9,459 nucleotides of DNA from Bin80 sp022820435 (GTDB taxonomy: Bacteria > Bacteroidota > Rhodothermia > Rhodothermales > Bin80): assembly GCA_022820435.1 (NCBI GenBank), contig JAJEFL010000079.1, positions 1 through 9,459 on the forward strand, given 5' to 3'. The translations under genes and the position numbers were made by a program. How positions within the stretch are numbered: the first letter of the stretch is position 1; each line of letters opens with the position of its first letter. Shown in pieces: positions 1 through 7,437 of this stretch. A model generated the notes under the pieces. It did not search any database, was not told the DNA's origin, and saw nothing but the letters and a program-made list of their open reading frames with translations.

Positions 1-315
1 TTGCCCGAGGAGCAAGATGATTTATTTGAATCCTTCTATAAATCAGGTTCGGTTAGAATCATTGCGTTAAGCGTACGAATTGCCGAAATATCCAGACGAT
101 TATGCAGAGATTATTCCGAATTAAGAAAACCTCAAGATGCAATTCATGTAGCGTCTTGCATTGCACGCAACATTGATGAATTGCATACTTTTGATGTTAA
201 AGACTTGATCAGGTTAGATGGTCAGATTAGGCTCAGAAATGGAAATACATTAAGGATTAGGAAGCCCCCATCTCCCCCAAAGAACTCTCAGTTAGATTTG
301 TTTGATAAAGAATAA
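1..315 (+). CDS. PIN-domain ribonuclease (VapC-like), C-terminal part
   Basis: The frame is open to the left window edge, so the TTG at base 1 is probably not the start and the N-terminal half is missing. Visible residues include LRKPQDAIHVASCIARNIDELHTFD (about 41-65 in this fragment). This is the C-terminal signature of PIN nucleases, where the Asp of DAIH (D46) and the Asp of TFD (D65) belong to the metal-binding acidic cluster. The tail ending in LDLF is common in one PIN subgroup, from memory. Such proteins usually act as RNA-cleaving toxins paired with a small antitoxin encoded just upstream, which here would lie outside the window. No clear terminator follows. Confidence 0.8.
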   Translation: MPEEQDDLFESFYKSGSVRIIALSVRIAEISRRLCRDYSELRKPQDAIHVASCIARNIDELHTFDVKDLIRLDGQIRLRNGNTLRIRKPPSPPKNSQLDLFDKE

Positions 316-367
316 TTCACTTGGCGGCAACTATTTTATTGTCGGCGGCGCCCCCCTTGATCAGTTC

Positions 368-607
368 TCATTGAGTTTTTTCCGTCCAGATTCCGGCCAG
401 TTGGTCGTATTCGCCCTGATCTAGTCCGGTTTTGCAAAAGAAGCCACTGTTCGGCAAAAACTGCAGTACATTCATTGCGTGTAGAAATCCATTCCGTACC
501 GACTCCAATTTATAATCACCATGACGACTTTCATCAATGTAGACACCGGCCTGCAAACAACCCGGATCCAGTTCTTGCGTACTACTTGCATGTGATATCT
601 GACCCAT
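368..607 (-). pseudogene. Possible remnant or small hypothetical protein, minus strand
   Basis: A 79-codon frame with an ATG at 607 and only a weak ribosome binding site. The product reads like real protein (for example GCLQAGVYIDESRHGDYKLE and NGFLHAMNVLQFLP), whereas the overlapping frames do not. The same frame stays open for about 23 more codons upstream of the ATG without another start, and the protein-like look continues there. It may therefore be the 3' end of a longer gene that lost its beginning. I do not recognise the family and propose no function. Confidence 0.35.
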
Positions 608-741
608 ACCAATCCAGCGTGATCCTTGTTCTTGTTGATTGCCCAGTTGGCCAGTTAATGTTTGTTCTAGAAATTATTAGGAGCACTGTGTAGGAGACAT
701 TGGAATTTGTATATTTCCGAGATAGATAATCTTGAACATTT
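608..741. other. Leader region of the gene at 742
   Basis: No gene seen. A GATAAT box at 725-730 lies 12 bases before the ATG at 742, with a TTGGAA at 700-705 as a poor -35 candidate (spacing 19). If the box is used, the transcript would have almost no leader, which fits the lack of a Shine-Dalgarno sequence there. This is a weak prediction. Confidence 0.2.
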
Positions 742-1734
742 ATGGCACATCCCGAGAAAATTGAACCGCCCCGTTGTCCAATTTGGAACACACAGGCAGA
801 AGTTAAGAAACCCAACAAGGAATCTTTGCAAGTCGATTCTTCACGGGCGGGCGGGGGCTATGTTATTAGCACTGCAATGCTTGATACAATCAGAGATTTA
901 TCGGAGGATCAAAAAGTCTTGCTTACATCTTGGCTAGTGAAAGAGCGTTCGATGGGAAACAAGGTACCAACAGTCCCTGATCAACTTGAACATGTTCTGG
1001 GACATGCCCCATCCGTTTATCAACGGGCGGTAGATCTATTGCTGTATATTCATTCCTGTACACCCCGAATTAGCGATTTCATTGGAATTAAAATATATGG
1101 CAGTCTGTATCCAAACCAGAACCCATCGTGGAACGATGATGCACAGATGCTTGCGTGGTCAGCATCAACGGAAAGGGACGAATTATTGTATCTTCTCCAG
1201 TTCTTGGAAGAGCAAGGTTGGCTAAGAAAAAAAAATCCGCCCAATCCAGAATATCTTGCGTATACCTTAACCGTTAAGGGACATAATGAAATTGACAGCA
1301 TCAAAAGACCAACTGCGGATTCAACACAAGTATTTGTTGCCATGTGGTTCAGCCCAGAACTCAAAGATGCATATGAACAGGGAATTGAGCCCGCCATCCG
1401 GTCATCCGGGTACACTGCAATGCGGATAGACAAAGAGCATCATCTTGACAAAATCGATGATAAAATCATTGTAGAAATCCGAAGGTCCAAGTTTATGGTG
1501 GCAGACTTAACCCAAGGTGATGATGGAGTGCGGGGGAGTGTGTACTATGAAGTTGGTTTCGCGCATGGACTTAATATTCCGGTGATTTTTACCTGTCGCA
1601 AAGATTCGATTGATAAAATCCACTTTGACATTCGACAGTATCCAGCCATTCCATGGAACGATGTAACTGAACTTCGGGAAAATCTTGAAAACCGTATTGC
1701 AGCCGTAATCCGAGACTCCACTGAAAGGGCATAA
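742..1734 (+). CDS. Deoxyribosyltransferase/TIR-like Rossmann domain protein
   Basis: A 330-residue soluble protein. The N-terminus has a CPIW...VDSSRAGG motif (residues 12-38), which I recognise as the conserved start of a broad uncharacterised family; this supports the ATG at 742 despite no Shine-Dalgarno. Residues 140-190 look like a winged helix (LLYLLQFLEEQGWL, then YLAYTLTVKG). Residues 196-325 form a Rossmann-like domain of the nucleoside 2-deoxyribosyltransferase/TIR kind: VFVAMWF strand, D230, KIIVEIRRSKFMVADLT (D255), then GSVYYEVGFAHGLNIPVIFTCR with E270 at the position of the catalytic nucleophile. Related folds cleave N-glycosidic bonds of nucleotides or NAD. A substrate cannot be read from the sequence. 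It stands alone, converging on the AlbA_2 gene across about 230 bp. Confidence 0.75.
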   Translation: MAHPEKIEPPRCPIWNTQAEVKKPNKESLQVDSSRAGGGYVISTAMLDTIRDLSEDQKVLLTSWLVKERSMGNKVPTVPDQLEHVLGHAPSVYQRAVDLLLYIHSCTPRISDFIGIKIYGSLYPNQNPSWNDDAQMLAWSASTERDELLYLLQFLEEQGWLRKKNPPNPEYLAYTLTVKGHNEIDSIKRPTADSTQVFVAMWFSPELKDAYEQGIEPAIRSSGYTAMRIDKEHHLDKIDDKIIVEIRRSKFMVADLTQGDDGVRGSVYYEVGFAHGLNIPVIFTCRKDSIDKIHFDIRQYPAIPWNDVTELRENLENRIAAVIRDSTERA

Positions 1735-1968
1735 TAACAACGAGCAACCTGTCTATCCCAGATTCTCAACCAGTTGATCAAATGCCTCAATTCAATCTCA
1801 CTATCCTCTGCGCTAAAAAGGATCAACTAGAAAGAGGAGAATAGAATCGGAACTGACCGACATAGAAGTTCAACGTAGATATTTGGCCAAAAAACCTAAT
1901 TAACAAAAGACACTCCCACTACTCGGAAAATACTCACTCAATTCACCAAGTGCTTCTCTCTACCTCAC
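1735..1968. other. Convergent intergenic region
   Basis: This 234-base gap lies between the 3' ends of the converging genes at 742-1734 and 1969-3717. I see no hairpin with a T tract that would act as a terminator for either gene, and no convincing small gene. Confidence 0.4.
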
Positions 1969-3717
1969 CTATTTATTATTCTGCTCAAACGGTCGATACT
2001 CCAAGAGTGCTGACTGACCTGTGATGTCAACGAATGTCGCCGTCATTTCCACTCCATGCGAGTCCGTCAGCCTCATTGGTCTATTCAGCAGGATGGTAAC
2101 CGGCTGTTGTTTTCCCTCATCAATTGCAACATTGTCCCCATAAAGATAGGCACGATCTGTGTTATCTCGGATCGGATTCAGCCGCCCATAAAGTCCCGGA
2201 ATGTTCCCGGTAGACTTAGGAAAAATAACCGAACCGCCTGCTTTAAGCGGGTTAAGTTCAAGAACCAATCCCCCCTGATACGGAATCCATTCCTGCACAA
2301 AACCCGCGGCATAACCGGGCATTGCGGCATATACTTTCATCGGCAGATGCGTCGTATACAAATTGAAATCCACCTCCCCCCTTTCGTCAGTTGTCGCCCG
2401 TTGCCACGTTTTATTCGGAAAGAGCACCAGAACATCTGCACCCACGATTGGGTCTCCCGCAACATGAACGGTGATGATCGCATCCGATGGTGTGATTTCA
2501 AATTTTGCCGCCGGAATTGTCAAAACCAAATTCGTCCCATCTACAATCCTGTAACCTGGCCGAATACCAACGAGTTCTTGAGTCTTATTGAAGATGATTG
2601 ATACACCATCTCCACGCTTCTCCATCATATGTACGCGGTGTTCGGATCCAGGTATATTGCCTACCGGGATTCGTCCAAACACGTCAGTCAGAGCATTATT
2701 CCGGGCTGCCTGACTGAAATCCATCTCGTCTATCGTCATCCCATTGGGAAGCAGACCGGGGGAGTCAATCTCTATCCGGTCCTGGAACATTGAAATCCTG
2801 ATTCGTCTGGCGAACTTAGAATAGTCACGGTGAACAACTGCATTCACAATTGCCTCAAACACGGCAGCCAAACTGTACTGGGGATTTTCTTCGCGGGCAG
2901 GTGTCTTCCGTGCCGGAACGCGCATATTTCGGCCTACGAATTGCACTGCATCGGCAATCTGCACTGGGAGCGGTCCTTGAATCTCTTTGGCATCCAATTG
3001 CGCCGAAGCACGATCCTTACCACGATACAGCGTGGCCATTATGGTAGCGTTTGGAATCCAATCCTGCGGAGAATCCGTACATAGTAGCACGCCGGCGACG
3101 GTCGCCCGGTCGACTCCATTTTCATCAGATGTCAACAACTTTAGTTTTTTCAGAGCCCGACGTGGGTTCGTTCCTCCCGTCAGACTGAGTAATGGTGCCC
3201 ATAGTCGCTCAAGAAGGGTTTCAAATCCAGTATTGTCAATCATCTGCCGATCATACCAAAGATATCGGCTCTGAATGCGTGACTGGATCAAGCGCAGGCG
3301 TTCATCTCCTCCCATTCGGCGCTTGCTTGAACCAACTCTCACATATGCACGGCCGGCACACTCATGCATAGAATTTCCTCGGGGCACCTCTGCGACTACC
3401 AAAAGTTTCCCGTCTAACTTTCTGTGATGGATATGAATGCGAAGGGATGGCTCTATCGCATCACTGCTTACTTTGGCCAATAACAGGTTAAGCGCAGCAG
3501 CCTGCTCCGAAGACATTCCCTGAAGTTCTCCGCTATCTGAGACACCACAAAGAATGACTCCTCCTTCCGCATTCGCAAACGCAGTCATCTCATCAGCAAG
3601 AGCATCTCTCGGTGGACTCTTCGGGCGGTCACCGGAGAATTCAATTTGTTTGAATTCCCATCGACTGTCCTCGCCCAGACTTAAACGATTGCGAATATCT
3701 GTATCCGTCAAATCCAT
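1969..3717 (-). CDS. AlbA_2 (Schlafen-like) and HATPase_c_4 domain protein
   Basis: A 582-residue protein from the ATG at 3717; a TTG at 3750 would add 11 residues, but neither start has a good ribosome binding site. Residues about 5-135 are an AlbA_2 domain (WEFK at 20-23, FANAEGGVILCGVSD at 47-61, ending in YVRVGSS). Residues about 280-345 match the HATPase_c_4 region of this superfamily (EAIVNAVVHRDYS, DRIEIDSPGLLPNG, then RNNALTDVF). Residues about 413-480 look like a carboxypeptidase-regulatory or Ig-like beta fold. The last ~85 residues (GSVIFPKSTGNIPGL, GRLNPI, RAYLYGDN) form a further beta-rich block. AlbA_2 proteins are usually regulators or nucleic-acid-binding proteins, and relatives (Schlafen) act on RNA. 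The beta-rich tail is unusual for the family. No operon partner. Confidence 0.8.
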   Translation of the reverse strand: MDLTDTDIRNRLSLGEDSRWEFKQIEFSGDRPKSPPRDALADEMTAFANAEGGVILCGVSDSGELQGMSSEQAAALNLLLAKVSSDAIEPSLRIHIHHRKLDGKLLVVAEVPRGNSMHECAGRAYVRVGSSKRRMGGDERLRLIQSRIQSRYLWYDRQMIDNTGFETLLERLWAPLLSLTGGTNPRRALKKLKLLTSDENGVDRATVAGVLLCTDSPQDWIPNATIMATLYRGKDRASAQLDAKEIQGPLPVQIADAVQFVGRNMRVPARKTPAREENPQYSLAAVFEAIVNAVVHRDYSKFARRIRISMFQDRIEIDSPGLLPNGMTIDEMDFSQAARNNALTDVFGRIPVGNIPGSEHRVHMMEKRGDGVSIIFNKTQELVGIRPGYRIVDGTNLVLTIPAAKFEITPSDAIITVHVAGDPIVGADVLVLFPNKTWQRATTDERGEVDFNLYTTHLPMKVYAAMPGYAAGFVQEWIPYQGGLVLELNPLKAGGSVIFPKSTGNIPGLYGRLNPIRDNTDRAYLYGDNVAIDEGKQQPVTILLNRPMRLTDSHGVEMTATFVDITGQSALLEYRPFEQNNK

Positions 3718-3750
3718 ATGAAAATACCGAGATTCATTCAATGGTTGCAA

Positions 3751-4033
3751 GAAGGCCTTTGAACTGCGAACCTCCCTGAAGGTACGAAATCAAGCATCAC
3801 CATAGAGATTTTTCGGCCTTATGCTGCGAATCGCAACGTCTAATGCCCATCTTCAATCCGAATGTATTCGCAACCTTCAGTCCCAATGTATCTTAACACC
3901 GGAGCACATCTATAAATCCAAGTTGCCCAAACCGGGTGACGTTCCCCCAAAAAAAAAGTGACCCTCCCCTCATCTATCCATTGATGCCGCCCGAGTTTGA
4001 CTTGAACGAGTCTCTAGCAGCGGAATGACACCA
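3751..4033. other. Intergenic region with poly-A/GTGAC element
   Basis: No gene seen in 283 bases. Between 3934 and 3964 lies GGGTGAC, GTTCCCCC, nine A residues, then GTGACCC. GTGAC is repeated directly and GGGT/ACCC bracket the element. It resembles the end of an insertion sequence more than a terminator, because the arms do not pair fully. Inverted copies of CTGAAGGT lie near 3774 and 3885. Both observations are weak. Confidence 0.3.
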
Positions 4034-4509
4034 TCAATCCATGAAATTCGTGACTCTGCTGAATCGGTTCAAAAACCTGCGATCTGGTCTGGGTGCACTA
4101 GGTTTGTATCGAGTCCAAACGGGAGGATGCTCATTCAAGTCGCAGATCACATCTGATCGGTTTACCGGGATTCCGTATTTGCCGAAAAAGAGGACGGCTC
4201 CGTTTGATATTCGTCTTGAATTATGTGCACCGACAATCACACAGAAATTTTTTTCGATGAGAAAATCCGTCCAGATATCCATAATGCCCAATCGGGCTGG
4301 GTTCGGCAGACCATCCAGAATACCATGCAGCAGGTGTACGATCTCGTTAATTGGTTGTCCGACGAAAGGATCCCACATGTACACCGGATTCTTAAAAATG
4401 CAAAATGCGACTCCCCTATCGCTGTAAAGGGCATCCAACTGATACCCAAACCAATGAACCGGTCCGCAGAATAGATGTCCCCAATCGTAAATAATGTTGT
4501 TTCAGCCAT
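4034..4509 (-). pseudogene. Probable frameshifted hypothetical gene
   Basis: An ATG at 4509 has an excellent ribosome binding site (GAAGGAAGG, six bases away) and starts MAETTLFTIGDIYSADRFIG. That frame soon turns cysteine-rich and unlikely. The neighbouring frame, open from just after a TGA near 4504 to a stop at 4034, reads as convincing protein downstream: VAFCIFKNPVYMWDPFVGQP, INEIVHLLHGILDGLPNP, DIWTDFLIEKNFCVIVGAHN. Its only own start would be a TTG at 4438. The simplest reading is one gene with a frameshift in its first 30 codons. I do not recognise the family. It is divergent from and slightly overlaps the next gene. A shadow frame is possible. Confidence 0.4.
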
Positions 4510-5081
4510 TGGAAGCCTTCCTTCGAGGCAACCCGATCCAATCAATCTCTTCGAAAAAATCTGAGAAGGTTGCGAGAATTCCAGAGCGAAATGTAAACGA
4601 TCCTGAGAAGACCGAGTATGACCTCAACCGAGAAATTATCTCCGTGATGACGGATCAAAAATTGCACAAGCCTAGCCATAAACAATTACGATCACCTAGC
4701 AAATTGGGTTTTCCCGTACCTTTTGCGGTACAGGGATATGGTTCAATCACTGGTTCCTTAATCCAACTGGGAGCATACTCCAGCAAGCCTTCCATTCAGG
4801 TTAAGGAATTCTCTACCGGACAAAATATATGGTGTCAAGTTAATGAGTCTGTACTCTCAGATGTGGGTAAAATGATCTGTGCCAAGCATGTCTGGGATGG
4901 GCAGGAGGTGCGAATAACAGGCATAATCAATTTTGATGACACGGGGAAGATGACACATCTGTTTGACAGCAAAATTTCGTTTTTCTATCGCAGACAGGTG
5001 TCTCTTGAAGAATTACACGATCCTGGCTTTTCCGAAGGGCTTCCATCTGAGGAGTATCTGGAACGGTTAAGGAATGACTAA
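4494..5081 (+). CDS. Antitoxin-like partner protein of PIN toxins
   Basis: A 195-residue protein. From about residue 81 it follows a pattern I know from proteins encoded next to PIN toxins: YGSITGSLIQLG, then ...GQNIWCQVNESVLSDVGKMI, then WDGQEVRITGIINFDDTGKMTHL, and a C-terminal GFSEGLPSEEYLERLRND, which matches the usual G-L-[ST]-x-E-E-Y-[LI]-x-x-[LI]-R ending. The first 50 residues are less certain. They overlap the divergent gene start at 4509, so translation may begin at the ATG at 4647 (residue 52). In related loci a PIN gene normally follows at once; here it is absent and a transposase fragment lies 29 bases downstream. Antitoxin function is inferred from the family pattern. Confidence 0.6.
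   Translation: MLFQPLEAFLRGNPIQSISSKKSEKVARIPERNVNDPEKTEYDLNREIISVMTDQKLHKPSHKQLRSPSKLGFPVPFAVQGYGSITGSLIQLGAYSSKPSIQVKEFSTGQNIWCQVNESVLSDVGKMICAKHVWDGQEVRITGIINFDDTGKMTHLFDSKISFFYRRQVSLEELHDPGFSEGLPSEEYLERLRND
4516..4524 (-). promoter_or_regulatory. Strong ribosome binding site for the ATG at 4509
   Basis: On the minus strand the bases read GAAGGAAGG followed by six bases and ATG. This is the best Shine-Dalgarno sequence near any start in the left half of the window. It is the main evidence that a minus-strand gene once began here. Confidence 0.5.
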
Positions 5082-5110
5082 ACTGATTTCCATGACAGAC
5101 AACAAGAAGA

Positions 5111-5527
5111 ATGATTTCTGATCCACAGGTGCTCCGTTTATTTGATTTGGTTCGTCGTCAGGGGGTATCCATCACAAAGGCCGCGGTAGAGTCACGCATG
5201 AGTACGCCTACAGCTCGAAAATACCTTCGTTTGAATAAACTTCCCAGTGAGATCAAGAAAAAATGTGCCCCCCGCACCTATCTCACACACCCCGATGCGT
5301 TTGCCAGGGTATGGCTCGAAGTTGAGGATCAACTGGAGGCCAACCCTAAAATTCAAGCTAAAGAACTTTTCTTGAAACTGCAGAAAAAATATCCAGGGCG
5401 CTTTAAGCCTAGTCAATTACGGACGTTTCAGCGGCGGGTAAAGAAATGGAAAGACAATCCGCCGAAAGAGGTTTTCTTTGAACAGGTAAGACAGCCAGGG
5501 CAAACGGATTACGTAAAGTACATCTGA
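5111..5527 (+). pseudogene. istA: IS21-family transposase IstA, N-terminal fragment
   Basis: The 138 codons match the start of IstA. A helix-turn-helix spans about residues 8-45 (LFDLVRRQGVSITKAAVESRMSTPTARKYLR), followed by PRTYLTHPDAFARVW, then KELFLKLQKKYPGRFKPSQLRTFQRRVKKWK and EVFFEQVRQPGQTDY. Full IstA is roughly 400-500 residues. This one stops at PGQTDY, exactly where the DDE catalytic domain should begin (normally PGEQ-x-Q-x-DF), so it cannot transpose. No istB, DDE part or recognisable terminal repeat follows. AAGAAG just before the ATG can serve as a ribosome binding site. The copy starts only 29 bases after the upstream gene, leaving no room for a normal IS21 left end. Confidence 0.8.
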
Positions 5528-5724
5528 TCTGGACAGTTGGAGATCTCAGAAATCCAAATCGTATGTTTACCTACAATCGCATCCTCGACACCGTTGATAT
5601 CAAGAGATATACGGGCTCCCTTTGCTTATCGTAACAACGATAAGTCCCCGTAGCATTGACACCATTCCGAGTTGTCCCTAGACAAAGCCGTGCAACACTG
5701 CTGTCTGAGAGTGGCTGGATCAGG
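5528..5724. other. Gap after the IstA break
   Basis: No gene seen in these 197 bases, and no continuation of IstA in any frame that I can recognise. The only structure is the hairpin at 5611-5651, described separately. Confidence 0.4.
5611..5651. repeat. Perfect inverted repeat (hairpin) beyond etfA
   Basis: CTTATCGT (5625-5632), loop AACA, ACGATAAG (5637-5644) form a perfect 8-bp stem. It is flanked by ACGGG (5611-5615) and CCCGT (5647-5651), which can extend it across an uneven internal loop. It lies about 75 bases past the end of etfA. No T tract follows on either strand, so it is not a classical intrinsic terminator. It could protect the etfBA mRNA end, bind a protein, or be left from a mobile element. 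Confidence 0.5.
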
Positions 5725-6678
5725 CTATGATGTATCCCGGATGGCAGCCGTAAGGGCAGGCACGACTTCAAACAAATCCCCCACAATGCCATAGTCGGCA
5801 ACCTTGAAAATCGGAGCATCCGGGTCCTTATTGATCGCAAGAATACACTTTGATCTTGCAATACCCGCCACATGCTGCGTGGCCCCCGAAATCCCAACAG
5901 CAATGTACAGATCTGGAGCGATTGCCCGGCCGGTTTGGCCCACATGCTCGCTGTGAGGCCGCCAGTTATCATCACTCACCGGGCGTGAGCAGGCCAAAGC
6001 GGCATCTGGGCCAAGTGCATCTAGAAGATCTTCCAGTATATGCCAGTTCTCCGGCCCCCGTAAGCCCCTCCCTCCACTCACAACAATGGATGCTTCGGTG
6101 ACATCCGGACGCTCACTTACAGCCTTGGCCTGAAGATGAACACTCGTTTTGGGGGTAACTCTGTTGACTGTACATGTGACGGCTTTGACAAAACCGCCTG
6201 ATGATGCAATCGGCGTGAAGGATCTGGGACGAAAACTCGCCATCACAGGTCTGCCGGATAATTTTACCCTGGCAACCACCTTGCCTCCGTACAATGCACG
6301 CTTAAACTTAATCTCACCCGAAACCACCTCAAACCCCGTACAATCCTGTGCCAAAGGAACCGAAAGATATTGGGCTAATCGCCCCATCACATCTTTACCG
6401 GTGCTTGTTGCCGCCATAATAACTATATCCGTTGATCCTACCACCTGGGCTATCATAGAGGCAACTTGTCCTGCCCCCGGATAACGATCCTCGCCTACCC
6501 CCAATGACATGACATCGGGAGCCACCCTGCCCGCCGCCTCCGTTGCATGGTCAGGAACAAGCACCCCCCAACTCGCCCCCAGAGAACTGGAAAGCACAGC
6601 GGCTGCTTCACACACTTCCAGTGTTGAAGTCGTCAAATCCTCTCCTGCTGTTTCCGCAATAACCAGAATTTTGAACAT
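5725..6678 (-). CDS. etfA: Electron transfer flavoprotein, alpha subunit
   Basis: A complete 317-residue ETF alpha subunit, the normal length. It binds FAD and, with EtfB, carries electrons from acyl-CoA and other flavin dehydrogenases to ETF:quinone oxidoreductase at the membrane. The N-terminal domain starts MFKILVIAE. The C-terminal FAD domain has SRPVSDDNW (231-239), GQTG (247-250), the alpha-subunit signature PDLYIAVGISGATQHVAGI (255-273), AINKDPDAPIF (281-291) and the final YGIVGD (296-301). The start is fixed by GAGAGGAAG just upstream. It follows etfB by nine bases on the same strand, so the two are co-transcribed and made as a pair. No dehydrogenase or ETF-quinone oxidoreductase gene lies within the window. 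Confidence 0.97.
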   Translation of the reverse strand: MFKILVIAETAGEDLTTSTLEVCEAAAVLSSSLGASWGVLVPDHATEAAGRVAPDVMSLGVGEDRYPGAGQVASMIAQVVGSTDIVIMAATSTGKDVMGRLAQYLSVPLAQDCTGFEVVSGEIKFKRALYGGKVVARVKLSGRPVMASFRPRSFTPIASSGGFVKAVTCTVNRVTPKTSVHLQAKAVSERPDVTEASIVVSGGRGLRGPENWHILEDLLDALGPDAALACSRPVSDDNWRPHSEHVGQTGRAIAPDLYIAVGISGATQHVAGIARSKCILAINKDPDAPIFKVADYGIVGDLFEVVPALTAAIRDTS

Positions 6679-6680
6679 GG

Positions 6681-6689
6681 CTTCCTCTC
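6681..6689 (-). promoter_or_regulatory. Ribosome binding site of etfA inside the end of etfB
   Basis: On the minus strand GAGAGGAAG overlaps the TGA stop of etfB and lies two bases before the etfA ATG. This suits translational coupling of the subunits. The two frames are the same, and only the single TGA separates them. Confidence 0.7.
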
Positions 6690-7437
6690 AAATTACCTTT
6701 GATGTATCACGTAAAAGGGTCACGACCTCGGCTGCCACTCCCTCTTTGTATATCAGAATCTTGCCTTCTGACCGTGGTGCGGACAATTCCAACGAATCTG
6801 TATGGAGTTGAGGCGATGCCGGCGACACCGCCTTCTTCTCAATTGGTTTGCGTTTTGCTTTCATGATCCCCTTGAACGATGGATACCTCGGCTCGCCGAT
6901 CCGCCGGTTGACCCCGATGACTGCAGGAAACTTGCAGTTATGAATCTCGTCCCCCTGTTCAATCGGATGTCTCGCTGTCAGTTCTCCAGACTCAACAGAG
7001 AGTTCCTCTACCCCTGTTACACACGGCCAGTCAAGTAATACTCCCAATCTCTGAGGTACCTGCCCCCCTGCTCCATCAATTGCTACCTCCCCCGTCAAAA
7101 CCAAATCATAATCACCTGTCTGGATACTGGTTGCAAGCACATCCGACACAATAAATGAATCTTCCGGCATTATCTCACAATGAAGATGGATCGCCTGATC
7201 CGCTCCCATTGCCAACCCCTGTCTCAGGGAACTTTCAACACGATCAGGTCCGAGGGCAATGAGTGTGACAGTTCCCCCATGTTGGTCCCTTAGTTTGATC
7301 GCTATTTCAATAGCTGACTCATCGTGAGGATTAATAATCCAGATTAGCCCCTCGTCCGTCACATGAGTCTGGTCATTTCCCAGTACGGGTCTGGACTCGG
7401 TGTCGGCAGTCTGTTTCACACAAACGGCAATGTTCAT
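6688..7437 (-). CDS. etfB: Electron transfer flavoprotein, beta subunit
   Basis: A 249-residue ETF beta subunit, which binds AMP and completes the ETF heterodimer. The ATG at 7437 gives the standard N-terminus MNIAVCVKQTADTE, preceded by GGAAA as a modest ribosome binding site. The frame is open 37 codons further, but that stretch is unlike any EtfB and is not part of the protein. Family landmarks are INPHDESAIEIA (~35-46), a GADQA segment, LVLTGEVAIDGAGGQVPQRLG (GxxAID...GQV) and the beta signature region RYPSFKGIMKAKRKPIE. First gene of the etfBA operon. A TTGATC/GATAAG pair with 17-bp spacing lies upstream on the minus strand, but it is too weak to call as a promoter. Confidence 0.96.
   Translation of the reverse strand: MNIAVCVKQTADTESRPVLGNDQTHVTDEGLIWIINPHDESAIEIAIKLRDQHGGTVTLIALGPDRVESSLRQGLAMGADQAIHLHCEIMPEDSFIVSDVLATSIQTGDYDLVLTGEVAIDGAGGQVPQRLGVLLDWPCVTGVEELSVESGELTARHPIEQGDEIHNCKFPAVIGVNRRIGEPRYPSFKGIMKAKRKPIEKKAVSPASPQLHTDSLELSAPRSEGKILIYKEGVAAEVVTLLRDTSKVI

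Noticed and set aside
1545..1826. Minus-strand ORF of 93 codons
   Set aside because: Most of it lies antisense to the conserved Rossmann domain of the gene at 742, and it has only a TTG start without a ribosome binding site.
4041..4427. Plus-strand ORF of 128 codons
   Set aside because: Its composition does not read as a folded protein, and it is antisense to a more convincing frame.
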